Below are positions 1 through 8,763 of a stretch of DNA of 64,000 nt, piece after piece. Below the pieces are notes generated by a model. It had not been told where the DNA came from, did not search any database, and saw only the letters and a program-made list of their open reading frames with translations. Origin of the DNA: Priestia abyssalis (GTDB taxonomy: Bacteria > Bacillota > Bacilli > Bacillales > Bacillaceae_H); assembly GCF_002019595.1 (NCBI RefSeq), contig NZ_KV917369.1, positions 4,880,326 through 4,944,325 of the forward strand, given 5' to 3'. Positions within the stretch are counted from its first letter, which is position 1. Every line of letters starts with the position of its first letter. The position numbers and the translations under genes were made by a program.

Positions 1-1160
1 AAACGGTTCGCTCCGTGCTGCGAGTAATCACATTCACCGGCAGCGAAAAGCCCCGGAATGTTTGTCATTTGATCATAATCTACCCATAGACCGCCCATTG
101 AATAGTGGACCGCAGGGAAGATTTTCATTGGAACTTTGCGCGGATCATCACCCATGAATTTTTCATAGATTTCAATGATTCCGCCAAGCTTGATGTCAAG
201 CTCCTTCGGATCTTTATGGGAAAGATCCAGGTAAACCATGTTTTCACCGTTGATACCTAGTTTTTGAGCGACACAAACGTCGAAAATCTCACGTGTCGCA
301 ATATCACGCGGTACTAAGTTTCCGTATGCTGGATATTTTTCTTCTAAGAAATACCAAGGTTTTCCATCTTTATACGTCCAAACGCGGCCGCCTTCTCCAC
401 GAGCCGATTCACTCATTAAGCGAAGCTTGTCATCTCCAGGGATCGCTGTCGGGTGAATTTGAATGAACTCACCGTTCGCATAATAAACCCCTTGCTGATA
501 CACGATCGATGCAGCTGAACCCGTATTGATGACAGAGTTAGTAGACTTACCGAAAATGATACCAGGTCCTCCGGTAGCCATGATAACCGCATCTGCCGGG
601 AACGATTGGATTTCCATCGTTTGCAGGTTTTGGGCCATGATTCCGCGACAGGTACCGTCGTCATCTAAAATAACCCCTAAAAATTCCCATCCTTCATACT
701 TCGTTACAAGCCCCGCTACTTCATGACGGCGAACTTGTTCATCCAACGCATAAAGCAACTGTTGTCCAGTTGTTGCTCCGGCGAATGCGGTACGGTGATG
801 CTGTGTTCCACCAAAGCGGCGGAAATCAAGCAATCCTTCCGGCGTACGGTTAAACATAACCCCCATCCGGTCTAATAAGTGAATAATGCCAGGCGCTGCT
901 TCACACATCGCTTTGACCGGAGGCTGGTTTGCCAAGAAGTCACCGCCGTACACCGTATCATCAAAGTGTTCCCAAGGAGAATCTCCTTCCCCTTTTGTAT
1001 TGACCGCACCGTTAATACCGCCTTGCGCACAGACCGAGTGAGATCGTTTTACCGGAACAAGTGAAAATAAATCCGCTTGCTTTCCTGCCTCTGCAATTTT
1101 AATCGTGGCCATCAGGCCTGCTAAACCGCCGCCAACGACGATAATTCTCCCTTTACTCAT
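1..1160 (-). CDS. sdhA: Succinate dehydrogenase flavoprotein subunit (partial, N-terminal 386 residues)
   Basis: Oxidises succinate to fumarate in the membrane-bound respiratory complex II, passing electrons through SdhB to the SdhC cytochrome. The reading frame starts at ATG 1160 behind AAGGAGCGGGG and runs off the left edge, so the last third of a protein usually near 585 residues is missing. Visible are the FAD dinucleotide fold close to the N-terminus (VVGGGLAG), the HSVCAQGGIN segment that in this family carries the histidine covalently bound to FAD, substrate-loop residues in ESARGEGG, and HYSMGGLWVD. It lies 29 bp downstream of sdhC in the usual sdhC-sdhA-sdhB order; sdhB would be outside the window. 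Confidence 0.97.
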   Translation of the reverse strand, partial: MSKGRIIVVGGGLAGLMATIKIAEAGKQADLFSLVPVKRSHSVCAQGGINGAVNTKGEGDSPWEHFDDTVYGGDFLANQPPVKAMCEAAPGIIHLLDRMGVMFNRTPEGLLDFRRFGGTQHHRTAFAGATTGQQLLYALDEQVRRHEVAGLVTKYEGWEFLGVILDDDGTCRGIMAQNLQTMEIQSFPADAVIMATGGPGIIFGKSTNSVINTGSAASIVYQQGVYYANGEFIQIHPTAIPGDDKLRLMSESARGEGGRVWTYKDGKPWYFLEEKYPAYGNLVPRDIATREIFDVCVAQKLGINGENMVYLDLSHKDPKELDIKLGGIIEIYEKFMGDDPRKVPMKIFPAVHYSMGGLWVDYDQMTNIPGLFAAGECDYSQHGANR

Positions 1161-1189
1161 CGTAACCCCGCTCCTTTACAACTATCAGA

Positions 1190-1798
1190 TTATGCAAACG
1201 CCAAAATAGCACGAACACCGACGAACGCCAATGCTACGAAGATTCCTAATGTCACATACGTTGAAATGCGTTGAGAACGAGGAGTGACTGTCAGTCCCCA
1301 GCTTACGCCGAACGTCCATAAACCATTCGCAAAATGGAAGACGGTGGATAAAATTCCGACAAGATAGAACGCTAACATGGCAGGATTATCGACGATATTC
1401 GCCATCATTTCATAGTTGACTTCTGCTCCGAAGAATACTTGAATTCTCGTTTCCCATACGTGCCAGGCGATAAAAATCAGAGTGACTACCCCTGAAACAC
1501 GCTGAAGCAGGAACATCCAGTTTCGGAAATAGCCATAATTGCTCACGTTATTCTTCGCCGTGAAGGCAATATACAGTCCGTAAATAGCATGAAATAAAAT
1601 CGGTAAGAAAATAATGAATGTCTCTAATGCGTAGCGAAAAGGCAAGCTCTCCATGAAATGGGAAGCATTATTAAACGCCTCAGGTCCTCTTGTCGCAAAA
1701 TGGTTCACCACTAAGTGCTGGATCAGGAAAATCCCTACCGGAATGACACCTAACAATGAATGCAGTCTGCGATTGAAAAACTCCTTGTTTGCTGCCAT
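1190..1798 (-). CDS. sdhC: Succinate dehydrogenase cytochrome b558 subunit
   Basis: Membrane anchor of complex II; carries two haem b groups and reduces menaquinone. The 202-residue product has five hydrophobic segments and has histidines at positions 28, 70, 113 and 155, the same positions as the four haem ligands known in the B. subtilis protein. The start is ATG 1798 with AAAGGGGG eight bases upstream. It is first in the sdh operon and is followed by sdhA. A strong sigma-A-like promoter lies about 130 bp upstream. Identity is very secure from length, histidine positions and neighbours. Confidence 0.97.
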   Translation of the reverse strand: MAANKEFFNRRLHSLLGVIPVGIFLIQHLVVNHFATRGPEAFNNASHFMESLPFRYALETFIIFLPILFHAIYGLYIAFTAKNNVSNYGYFRNWMFLLQRVSGVVTLIFIAWHVWETRIQVFFGAEVNYEMMANIVDNPAMLAFYLVGILSTVFHFANGLWTFGVSWGLTVTPRSQRISTYVTLGIFVALAFVGVRAILAFA

Positions 1799-1931
1799 AC
1801 ATTAAACCCCCTTTGATAAATGAACGAATTTTAAAAAATTGCAAGACTCCCCATACATCCTAACAGATTAATAGGTCGACAAAAAAAATGTAACCCTTTG
1901 CATTTTTTTATCGAATAAATGTGACAAATTC

Positions 1932-1960
1932 ATTGTACTCCCATCCACTATACCCGTCAA
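1932..1960 (-). promoter_or_regulatory. Sigma-A-type promoter of sdhC operon
   Basis: On the minus strand TTGACG (1960-1955), a 17-base spacer and TACAAT (1937-1932) fit the vegetative promoter consensus closely. The distance to sdhC leaves a 5' untranslated region of about 130 bases. The rest of the 420-base gap 1799-2218 is AT-rich, contains the yslB promoter region on the other strand, and shows no further gene. Confidence 0.75.
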
Positions 1961-2218
1961 GGAAGCTAGAAGCAATTGTTCAGTAAAATACAAACAATAG
2001 ATAATCTTCTAATAATTATACGGTTTACAGCCACTAATCAGCAAAAATCCAATTAGAGAAATAAAACATAAACATATGGAACCATTCTATCTCCATTATT
2101 CAAAAGAGATTTTTTTGTCATTTTTTGTTACCTAGAAACTTCATAATTCGCCCAAAAAAAAGGGTGAGACAACTATCACCTTCATATATAATATAAGCTA
2201 TAGAAAGAGGGGAAGAAA

Positions 2219-2668
2219 TTGACTAACTTATCGATACAACAGGAAGAAACCGTAGATGAACAACAATTTCCTTATTTCGGTTACAGTTTAATTCGAGACG
2301 TCTTACTGCCGGATTTGCTCGGTAACGAATCGGATCAAATTTTATATTGGTCGGGCAAGGTTTTAGCCAGAAAGTATCCTTTACCACAACAAGAAGATCT
2401 TCTGTCCTTCTTCTTAAAAGCAGGCTGGGGAATTCTCACCGTGACAGAGGAAAAACGGCGTAAACTAGAGTTTGCTTTATCGGGTGACGTTGTGGAAAAA
2501 AGATTGAAAGATGCCCCGAATGCCTCTTTCCATTTGGAAGCCGGTTTTATTGCAGAACAAATTCAACTTCAAAAGAATTGTATAGCCGAATCTTATTTAG
2601 AACTAAAAGGCAAACAAAACAAAGTCCTTGTTACCGTAAAATGGGATAAAAAAGATATCATTGAATAA
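2219..2668 (+). CDS. yslB: YslB family protein (DUF2507), function unknown
   Basis: A 149-residue soluble protein of the DUF2507 family, conserved next to sdhC and lysC in Bacillus. Related structures fold like a haem- or nitric-oxide-sensor scaffold, but no role is established and none is claimed here. The start is TTG at 2219, placed nine bases after AGAGGGGAAG. It is transcribed away from sdhC, and ends at a bidirectional terminator shared with dapA. An 18-base tandem duplication spans its stop codon (2654-2689), so the last codons are repeated just after the stop. Confidence 0.88.
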   Translation: MTNLSIQQEETVDEQQFPYFGYSLIRDVLLPDLLGNESDQILYWSGKVLARKYPLPQQEDLLSFFLKAGWGILTVTEEKRRKLEFALSGDVVEKRLKDAPNASFHLEAGFIAEQIQLQKNCIAESYLELKGKQNKVLVTVKWDKKDIIE

Positions 2669-2689
2669 AATGATATCATTGAATAAAAT
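2654..2689 (+). repeat. 18-bp tandem duplication across the yslB stop codon
   Basis: The unit GATATCATTGAATAAAAT occurs twice in direct succession (2654-2671 and 2672-2689). The first copy encodes the last residues Asp-Ile-Ile-Glu and the stop of yslB; the second copy lies in the untranslated tail and merges with the terminator stem. Confidence 0.95.
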
Positions 2690-2727
2690 GATCCCCCGTT
2701 CAGTCAAACGGGGGATCATTTTATTCA
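2686..2727. terminator. Bidirectional terminator between yslB and dapA
   Basis: The inverted repeat AAAATGATCCCCCGTT / AACGGGGGATCATTTT with a small loop serves both converging genes: A/T-rich flanks on both sides give a T-tract for each direction. Confidence 0.85.
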
Positions 2728-2755
2728 CTATTGAAGAAAGCCCGTTTTCCTCATT

Positions 2756-3628
2756 TTAAATAGATGGAAGAACTTCTGTTAATGCTTGATGTTCTTGTTG
2801 AGATAGCGGAACAAGCGGCAGACGGACAAATCCCGTATCTAATCCTTTTAATTGTAAAGCTGCTTTGACCGGAGTAGGGCTTGGCGCCGCAAATAAAGCA
2901 TTCATGACCGGCAGCAGCTTTTGATGCGCTTTCGCGGCTTTTTTCCGTTCACCATCTTCAAAAGCTTTAATCATCTCTTGCATTTCATTTCCAATGATAT
3001 GAGCTGCTACAGATATAATTCCATTTCCGCCAATCGCCAACACAGGCAAAGTCAGGGCATCATCGCCACTGTACAGGGCAAAATCATCGTCCGTGTTAGC
3101 AATAATTTCAGTCATCGCATCCAGATCCCCGCCTGCATCTTTCACCGCCACGACATTCGGAAGCTTAGATAGCTTGATGATGGTCTCAGGAGCAATTTTG
3201 GCCACAGCACGCCCCGGAACATTATAAAGCATAACAGGTAAAGTTGTGCTTTCCGCAATCACTTTAAAATGTTGATAAAGCCCTTCTTGGTTCGGTTTAT
3301 TATAGTATGGTGCCACAAGCATGACAGCGTCCACACCCGTTTTTTCCGCTTCTTTTGTCAAATCGATGGAAGCATATGTATTATTGCTTCCTGTACCGGC
3401 AACAACAGGTATTCTCCCATCTACAACCTCTACAACATGACGAAATAAAGCCAACTTTTCTTCTGATGATAAAGTTGGAGATTCACCAGTTGTTCCAGCA
3501 ACCACCAATGAATCCGTTCCGTTTTCAATTAAATGGTTCACAAGCTTTGTCGTTTGTGAAAAATCAATGTTCCCTTCTTGATCAAAAGGTGTAATCATAG
3601 CAGTTGACACTTTCCCAAAATTAATCAT
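2756..3628 (-). CDS. dapA: 4-hydroxy-tetrahydrodipicolinate synthase
   Basis: Condenses pyruvate with aspartate semialdehyde, the first committed step to diaminopimelate, lysine and spore dipicolinate. The 290-residue TIM-barrel protein shows the threonine pair in GTTGESPTL (46-47), Tyr135 in LYNVPGR and the Schiff-base Lys163 in AVKDAGGD, all expected for the family. ATG 3628 follows GGGAGTGGAG. It is 45 bp behind lysC, in the same direction and without an intervening terminator, so it is inferred to be controlled by the lysine riboswitch. In B. subtilis dapA instead sits with dapG at another locus. Confidence 0.96.
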   Translation of the reverse strand: MINFGKVSTAMITPFDQEGNIDFSQTTKLVNHLIENGTDSLVVAGTTGESPTLSSEEKLALFRHVVEVVDGRIPVVAGTGSNNTYASIDLTKEAEKTGVDAVMLVAPYYNKPNQEGLYQHFKVIAESTTLPVMLYNVPGRAVAKIAPETIIKLSKLPNVVAVKDAGGDLDAMTEIIANTDDDFALYSGDDALTLPVLAIGGNGIISVAAHIIGNEMQEMIKAFEDGERKKAAKAHQKLLPVMNALFAAPSPTPVKAALQLKGLDTGFVRLPLVPLSQQEHQALTEVLPSI

Positions 3629-3673
3629 ATCTCCACTCCCTTAAAATAGTTGGACTTCGTTTGACAAGCTACC

Positions 3674-4174
3674 TTATGATTTCGCGCCTACCACTTCTGC
3701 ATCCAGTTGAAAAGCTTGATGAAGTGTTTCAACTGCCCGTACCATTTCAGCTTGTTTAATGACTGTTGAAATTTTAATCTCAGATGTACTTACCATCTTC
3801 ACTTCAATTTGTTCGTTCGCCAGCACTTCAAACATGTCTGCTGCTACACCAGGGTTAGAAATCATTCCAGATCCAACAATAGAAACTTTCGCCAATCCCT
3901 TTTCATGTTCAATTCGTTCATATCCAAGCTTCTCGGCATATCGAGAAAGAACATCGATCGCATTTTGCACATCCTCTGTTTTAACAGAAAACGAGATAGA
4001 TGGTTCCCCTGTCGATAAGGCACTTTGAATAATGATATCTACATTGATATGATGTTTTGCCAGTGTGGAAAAAATCGTAGACAACGTATGTAAACGATCT
4101 CCCATTCCGACTACTGTAACACGTGATACATTATCTTCAAACGCGATACCTCTTACAATTAAGTTCTGCTCCAT
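3674..4174 (-). CDS. lysC: Aspartokinase II beta subunit from internal in-frame start
   Basis: In B. subtilis the lysC frame also yields a separate C-terminal regulatory chain from an internal start. Here an internal ATG at 4174 (MEQNLIVRG) is preceded at a suitable distance by a strong GAGGAGGAAG sequence, giving a 166-residue chain made only of the ACT domains. The ribosome binding site is seen directly; use of the start is inferred from the known family behaviour. Confidence 0.7.
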   Translation of the reverse strand: MEQNLIVRGIAFEDNVSRVTVVGMGDRLHTLSTIFSTLAKHHINVDIIIQSALSTGEPSISFSVKTEDVQNAIDVLSRYAEKLGYERIEHEKGLAKVSIVGSGMISNPGVAADMFEVLANEQIEVKMVSTSEIKISTVIKQAEMVRAVETLHQAFQLDAEVVGAKS

Positions 4175-4909
4175 GGATGCTTCCTCCTCAACAATCGTGC
4201 CTTTTTCTAACTCCATGCTTGAACGCACTTCAAGCGGAACATGATGGTTTTTTGCAAATTCAACCGCTCTCGGATGCAGTACTCCTGCACCTAAATTAGC
4301 TAATTCCAACATTTCATCATAAGAAATGGCTTTTAGCTTTCTTGCCGATTTCACATAGCGGGGATCTGTCGTAAATACTCCCGGTACATCTGTATATATA
4401 TCACACTTATCTGCTTGTAAAGCCGCAGCCAGAGCAACAGCCGTTGTATCAGATCCTCCTCTTCCAAGAGTTGCAATCTCCTTCTCTTCCGTCATCCCCT
4501 GGAATCCTGCTACGACAACGATAAGATCTTTGTTTAGTAATTTTTGAATACGCTCTGTTTCGATATTGGTGATTCTGGCATTGCCATGCACCGTTTCCGT
4601 CTCAATTCCCGCTTGCCAGCCCGTTAAAGAAATGGCCTCATATCCTTTTTCCTGTAAAGCCATGCACAATAATGAAATGGTAATTTGCTCTCCTGTCGTC
4701 AAGAGCATGTCCATTTCCCTTTTGCTTGGGTTAGATGATATCTGGCTTGCAAGAGAAACAAGTTCATCCGTTGTTTTTCCCATTGCGGAAACCACGACAA
4801 CGACTTGATTTCCCTGTTGTACCTCTGCAATGACACGAGTTGCTGCATGTTGAATACGTTCAATTGAGCCGACTGATGTTCCGCCGAACTTTTGGACAAT
4901 TAATCCCAT
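3674..4909 (-). CDS. lysC: Lysine-sensitive aspartokinase II (alpha subunit)
   Basis: Phosphorylates aspartate at the head of the lysine, threonine, methionine and diaminopimelate pathways. I place the start at ATG 4909 (411 residues, MGLIVQKFGGTS), behind AAGGATGG; an in-frame ATG at 4933 has no good ribosome binding site. The kinase domain has KFGGTSV at the N-terminus and GRGGSDTTA around residue 150; the C-terminal third has two ACT regulatory domains. The close match to B. subtilis LysC, and the lysine riboswitch upstream, argue for this isozyme rather than DapG. It contains an internal in-frame start for a beta subunit. Confidence 0.95.
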   Translation of the reverse strand: MGLIVQKFGGTSVGSIERIQHAATRVIAEVQQGNQVVVVVSAMGKTTDELVSLASQISSNPSKREMDMLLTTGEQITISLLCMALQEKGYEAISLTGWQAGIETETVHGNARITNIETERIQKLLNKDLIVVVAGFQGMTEEKEIATLGRGGSDTTAVALAAALQADKCDIYTDVPGVFTTDPRYVKSARKLKAISYDEMLELANLGAGVLHPRAVEFAKNHHVPLEVRSSMELEKGTIVEEEASMEQNLIVRGIAFEDNVSRVTVVGMGDRLHTLSTIFSTLAKHHINVDIIIQSALSTGEPSISFSVKTEDVQNAIDVLSRYAEKLGYERIEHEKGLAKVSIVGSGMISNPGVAADMFEVLANEQIEVKMVSTSEIKISTVIKQAEMVRAVETLHQAFQLDAEVVGAKS

Positions 4910-5034
4910 ATTGGACCATCCTTTTCTATTCATTTTCCATATAAGCTTTGTAATCGATAGATTTTCTCAAGGTAAAAAAAATTGGTTATAGCCAAATTTT
5001 AAGACAGAATCATTTTCTTATACTGTATATTGGA

Positions 5035-5078
5035 GTAAAAAAACAAAAAAGCAATGAGATAGAAAACTATCCCATTGC
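5035..5078 (-). terminator. Riboswitch expression-platform terminator upstream of lysC
   Basis: On the minus strand GCAATGGGATAG, a TTTT loop and CTATCTCATTGC form a 12-bp stem followed by a long T-tract (5050-5035). It lies directly behind the lysine aptamer, where an intrinsic terminator is expected to shut off lysC-dapA when lysine is bound. Confidence 0.85.
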
Positions 5079-5085
5079 TTAGTAT

Positions 5086-5295
5086 GAACCAATATTAAAT
5101 GAAATTCCGCAATGTGAGATAGCTCTCCAAGGTTTCGATACCTTGACAGCCCTGTATTTATTCAATACAGAACCAGCAAAAGCTGCAATGAGGCAACCTT
5201 CACTTCGGCGAATTTTCCTTTCAATCATGTTCGCAGGAGCTCAATCTCCTCCCATGATTTACTTTTAAACTTCGCACCTCTACCTTCACTTCAAC
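5086..5295 (-). ncRNA. Lysine riboswitch (L-box)
   Basis: Read on the minus strand this leader contains the hallmark segments of the L-box in order: AGAGGTGCGAAG, an AGTAAAT-type internal-loop segment, a GGAG element, GAAAGG followed by CGCCGAAG, GCTGGTTCTG, and the closing GGAGAGCTATCTCA. These match the conserved aptamer of lysC leaders in Bacillus. With the terminator it fills most of the 450-base gap between lysC and uvrC. Confidence 0.92.
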
Positions 5296-5361
5296 GTAAT
5301 GAAGTGTTAAAACAATATGAAATTATTTACATAATAACAGATTTTTTTGTTTTTGACAATG

Positions 5362-7134
5362 CTAATTCTTTAATTTCTCAAAAATAAGCTCCGCCACACT
5401 TTTCGGAATATTCACTTCTTGAATTTCTTCCACTGTCGCTTCTTTAAGGCGCTTAATCGATCCAAAATGTTTTAACAAGGCTTTTTTACGCTTTTCTCCT
5501 ACTCCCGGAATGTCATCCAAAACAGATTGGAACGCAGATTTGGAGCGGACTTGACGATGAAACGTAATCGCAAAACGGTGGACTTCATCTTGAATTCTCT
5601 GTAACAAATAAAACTCTTGGCTGTTGCGCTCCAATGAAATGATTTCAGGCGGCTGGCCCATCAAGAGATTGGACGTTCGGTGCTTATCATCTTTTACAAG
5701 ACCAGCTGTTGGGATAAACACACCGAGTTCATGTTCTAATACCTCTTCAACAGCTGCCAAATGGCCTTTACCTCCATCGATAATGATTAAATCAGGAAGA
5801 GGTAAGTTCTCTTTTAATACCCTGCTGTATCTTCTGCGAACCACTTCTCGCATCGAATCATAATCATCCGGCCCTTCTACCGTTTTAATCTTATATTTAC
5901 GATATTCCTTTTTAGCAGGCTTTCCATCAATGAACACAATCATTGCCGACACTGGATCGGTCCCTTGAATATTCGAGTTATCGAACGCTTCAATTCGGTG
6001 AGGCGTGGCAATCCCCAATTGTTTGCCCAAATGCTCCACCGCTTTAATCGTTCTTTCTTCGTCCCGTTCAATCAAGAAAAACTTTTCCTGAAGCGCGATT
6101 TTAGCGTTTTTGCACGCCAATTCAACTAACTCTTTTTTCTTCCCTTTCTTTGGATGATGAACATTGACTTCCAGCAATTGTTGAACAAGGCCCGCATCAA
6201 TATCATGCGTCAATAAAATTTCCTTCGGCTTAAAATGGTTATTTTGGCTGTAGAACTGGCCGATGAACGTTAAAAAATCTTCTGCCGGATCATTGTAGAA
6301 CGGAAACATGGAGACGTCCCGTTCAATCAACTTCCCTTGGCGGATAAAAAAGACTTGAACGCACATCCAGCCTTTATCATAGGAATAACCGAATACATCC
6401 CGGTCCATAAAGTCACCGAGCATCATTTTCTGCTTCTCGATCGTTGCCTCAATATGGGCAATTTGATCACGATATTCTTTTGCCCGTTCAAAATCCAACT
6501 CTTCTGAAGCTTGCATCATTTTAGCTGTAAGCTCTTCTTTTACCTGCTTGTAACCTCCATTTAAAAAACGGGCGATATCATCAATAATCTCTTTGTTTTG
6601 CTCCATTGAAACCTCTTTTTCACACGGAGCCATACATTGTCCGATATGATAATATAAGCAAGCACGATCTGGCATGGTCGAACATTTTCTAAGCGGATAG
6701 ATGCGGTCCAGCAATTTTTTCGTTTCGTTTGCCGCTTGGGCGTTCGGATATGGACCGAAGTATTTTCCGTTATCTTTTTTGACTTTTCTTGTAATAATGA
6801 GACGCGGATGCTTTTCCCCCGTAATTTTGATGAACGGATAGCTTTTATCGTCTTTTAACATCACGTTATATTTAGGATCATGCTTTTTGATTAAATTCAT
6901 TTCCAAAATAAGGGCTTCAATATTTGAAGAAGTAACGATATATTCAAAGTCTACAATCTCATTGACAAGACGCAATGTTTTTCCATCATGGCTGCCAGTG
7001 AAATAAGATCGAACCCTGTTTTTCAATACTTTTGCCTTCCCGACATAAATAACCGTACCATGCCGGTCTTTCATTAAATAGCAGCCGGGGTGATCTGGTA
7101 AAATAGCTAGTTTTTCCTTCAAGTGATTATTCAT
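5362..7134 (-). CDS. uvrC: Excinuclease ABC subunit C
   Basis: Makes both incisions flanking a lesion in nucleotide excision repair with UvrA and UvrB. The start is ATG 7134 with TGGAGTG upstream; an in-frame GTG at 7143 lies too close to the ribosome binding site. The 590-residue product has the GIY-YIG nuclease domain at the N-terminus (IYVGKAK near residue 31), a UVR motif (DFERAKEYRDQI), the RNase H-like nuclease domain with EAFDNSNIQG and IIDGGKG, and a C-terminal helix-hairpin-helix. It is 24 bp downstream of a membrane glycosyltransferase gene rather than next to trxA as in B. subtilis. Confidence 0.97.
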   Translation of the reverse strand: MNNHLKEKLAILPDHPGCYLMKDRHGTVIYVGKAKVLKNRVRSYFTGSHDGKTLRLVNEIVDFEYIVTSSNIEALILEMNLIKKHDPKYNVMLKDDKSYPFIKITGEKHPRLIITRKVKKDNGKYFGPYPNAQAANETKKLLDRIYPLRKCSTMPDRACLYYHIGQCMAPCEKEVSMEQNKEIIDDIARFLNGGYKQVKEELTAKMMQASEELDFERAKEYRDQIAHIEATIEKQKMMLGDFMDRDVFGYSYDKGWMCVQVFFIRQGKLIERDVSMFPFYNDPAEDFLTFIGQFYSQNNHFKPKEILLTHDIDAGLVQQLLEVNVHHPKKGKKKELVELACKNAKIALQEKFFLIERDEERTIKAVEHLGKQLGIATPHRIEAFDNSNIQGTDPVSAMIVFIDGKPAKKEYRKYKIKTVEGPDDYDSMREVVRRRYSRVLKENLPLPDLIIIDGGKGHLAAVEEVLEHELGVFIPTAGLVKDDKHRTSNLLMGQPPEIISLERNSQEFYLLQRIQDEVHRFAITFHRQVRSKSAFQSVLDDIPGVGEKRKKALLKHFGSIKRLKEATVEEIQEVNIPKSVAELIFEKLKN

Positions 7135-7158
7135 GGAAATCACTCCAGTTTTCTGAAT

Positions 7159-8607
7159 TCATTTCACCCATTCATATAGCGTAATTTCACCATATACAGG
7201 GTCTATTAATTTACTTGATTTATATACACTTACTTTTTTCACTTTCTCCTTCACATCAATTCCCTGCTTTTCAAAGCCTTTTACAACATGGTCAGTAAGG
7301 TAAATGATATCATTGTCATAATTTTCTTTATCCTGCAAAAAAGCATGAAAGTGATAAATTGCTTTATGAGGAAAGTCTGCTTGTAAATAATGCAGGACCC
7401 TTGTTTCTTCCCACGTATATACTATAAACTCTTCTCGCTTATCCTCCAAGTCATATGCTAACTGATAAGTCGCCGGCAAAGAATCAGATTGCTTCTTCAT
7501 TTCCATTATGACCATTGTCATTTGCAATATCAAAACAGCAAGTACAACTAGCAGCTTTTGTACGTTAAGCTTCCCCCCTAAAAAATGGGTCCATAAATAG
7601 AACATAATAATCGATGCAGCCGGGATGATATGACGCGGCTTGTCAATATTTTGACCTAAAAGCGCCCATATAATATAAACCATCCCCATGATTGCCAGCC
7701 AGCCATCTAATTTAAGGGAAGGACCTTTTATGCAAAGAACGAAAAGAATAATGACATAAAAACATAAAATAAGAACCGATTGATTGCAAATAGCGGTCCA
7801 TATAATATTGAAGAAAATTAATGTCAGCATTCTTTGAAAATATGAATGCTCTTCCGTAGCCGCTGTTCCCCCCCACTCCTGAAAATGCCCGTTTGTAAAG
7901 GAAAACGCTAACTTAAGAAAACTTGCCGCTCCTCCCTCTGCCGCCACCAGCGCGAATAGCCATATAAATTGAAAAAACGCAGCTAGAGAACAAAGAATGA
8001 CTATTCGTTTCCAGCTTCTCAACAGCTTCCATTCATGCCACCATAAAAGCAAAATTCCAATGCCCAACGGTGCATAGGATAAACGAATACCAAGCACAAC
8101 GCTAAACAAACATAAAGGAATAATTTGAATAATCCATTTGCGATGATCCTTCGCCAAATAAAGAGACCAGAAATACCACCATACTGCCGCCATTGCTGAA
8201 CCCTCTGACATTGGCTGTGTAACCGTTAGCACCATATAACTGGCTGACTGAATTAAAACAGTTGTCACCCATGCAGCGCTGGGGCCTTGGTATCTTTTAG
8301 CCAATAGATAAATAGGAATAACTGCAGACAGCATCATTATGCTATTAAAAACCGCTAATGCTTGGGCAGGATTGTTTATAAACTGATGCACAACTATTCC
8401 GCCAAGAATAAAATATGGATAGCCCGGGAAGTGGGGCTGCATCGCCAATAAATCATAGCGACCAAGCGCCAATGCAAAGTCCACTTGATCCCATGAAGCT
8501 GCATATGGACTCGCATAACACCATTGAAAATAATAAATAATACAAAGCGATAACATACTAAAAATGGCGGATAAACGCCATGAAACACGCTCGTTTGCCT
8601 TCAGCAT
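7159..8607 (-). CDS. Multi-pass GT-C type glycosyltransferase (ArnT/GT39-like), substrate unknown
   Basis: A 482-residue integral membrane protein with about ten or more hydrophobic segments and a soluble C-terminal tail of roughly 90 residues. The first extracytoplasmic loop carries an acidic stretch (SWDQVDFALALGRYD) and HFPGYPYF, the layout of GT-C enzymes that take a sugar from a lipid-phosphate donor. The start is ATG 8607 behind AGGAGATGAGGG; ATG 8616 abuts the binding site. The nearby GT2 enzyme at 10.6 kb resembles polyprenyl-phosphate sugar synthases and could supply its donor; that link is inference. It could instead be another dolichyl-phosphate-mannose-type transferase with an unrelated acceptor. 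Confidence 0.7.
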   Translation of the reverse strand: MLKANERVSWRLSAIFSMLSLCIIYYFQWCYASPYAASWDQVDFALALGRYDLLAMQPHFPGYPYFILGGIVVHQFINNPAQALAVFNSIMMLSAVIPIYLLAKRYQGPSAAWVTTVLIQSASYMVLTVTQPMSEGSAMAAVWWYFWSLYLAKDHRKWIIQIIPLCLFSVVLGIRLSYAPLGIGILLLWWHEWKLLRSWKRIVILCSLAAFFQFIWLFALVAAEGGAASFLKLAFSFTNGHFQEWGGTAATEEHSYFQRMLTLIFFNIIWTAICNQSVLILCFYVIILFVLCIKGPSLKLDGWLAIMGMVYIIWALLGQNIDKPRHIIPAASIIMFYLWTHFLGGKLNVQKLLVVLAVLILQMTMVIMEMKKQSDSLPATYQLAYDLEDKREEFIVYTWEETRVLHYLQADFPHKAIYHFHAFLQDKENYDNDIIYLTDHVVKGFEKQGIDVKEKVKKVSVYKSSKLIDPVYGEITLYEWVK

Positions 8608-8657
8608 GTCCCTCATCTCCTATATAGACAAAATTCTTTTTGCGCCCTTAAATGAAA

Positions 8658-8706
8658 TCGACCGTCATCTAACCCCCCATTTAACAGGGTTTAACATGAC
8701 GGTCGA
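8658..8706. terminator. Hairpin between FTR1 gene and glycosyltransferase gene
   Basis: TCGACCGTCAT (8658-8668) pairs perfectly with ATGACGGTCGA (8696-8706), with a further partial stem inside the loop. It is placed to end the FTR1 transcript, but the following T-tract is weak, so readthrough into the glycosyltransferase gene is possible. Confidence 0.5.
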
Positions 8707-8763
8707 GTGTATGATAAGACTAGTTCAAAAGATTTTTCTTTTTCTCTTTCATTAGCCTCTCAG

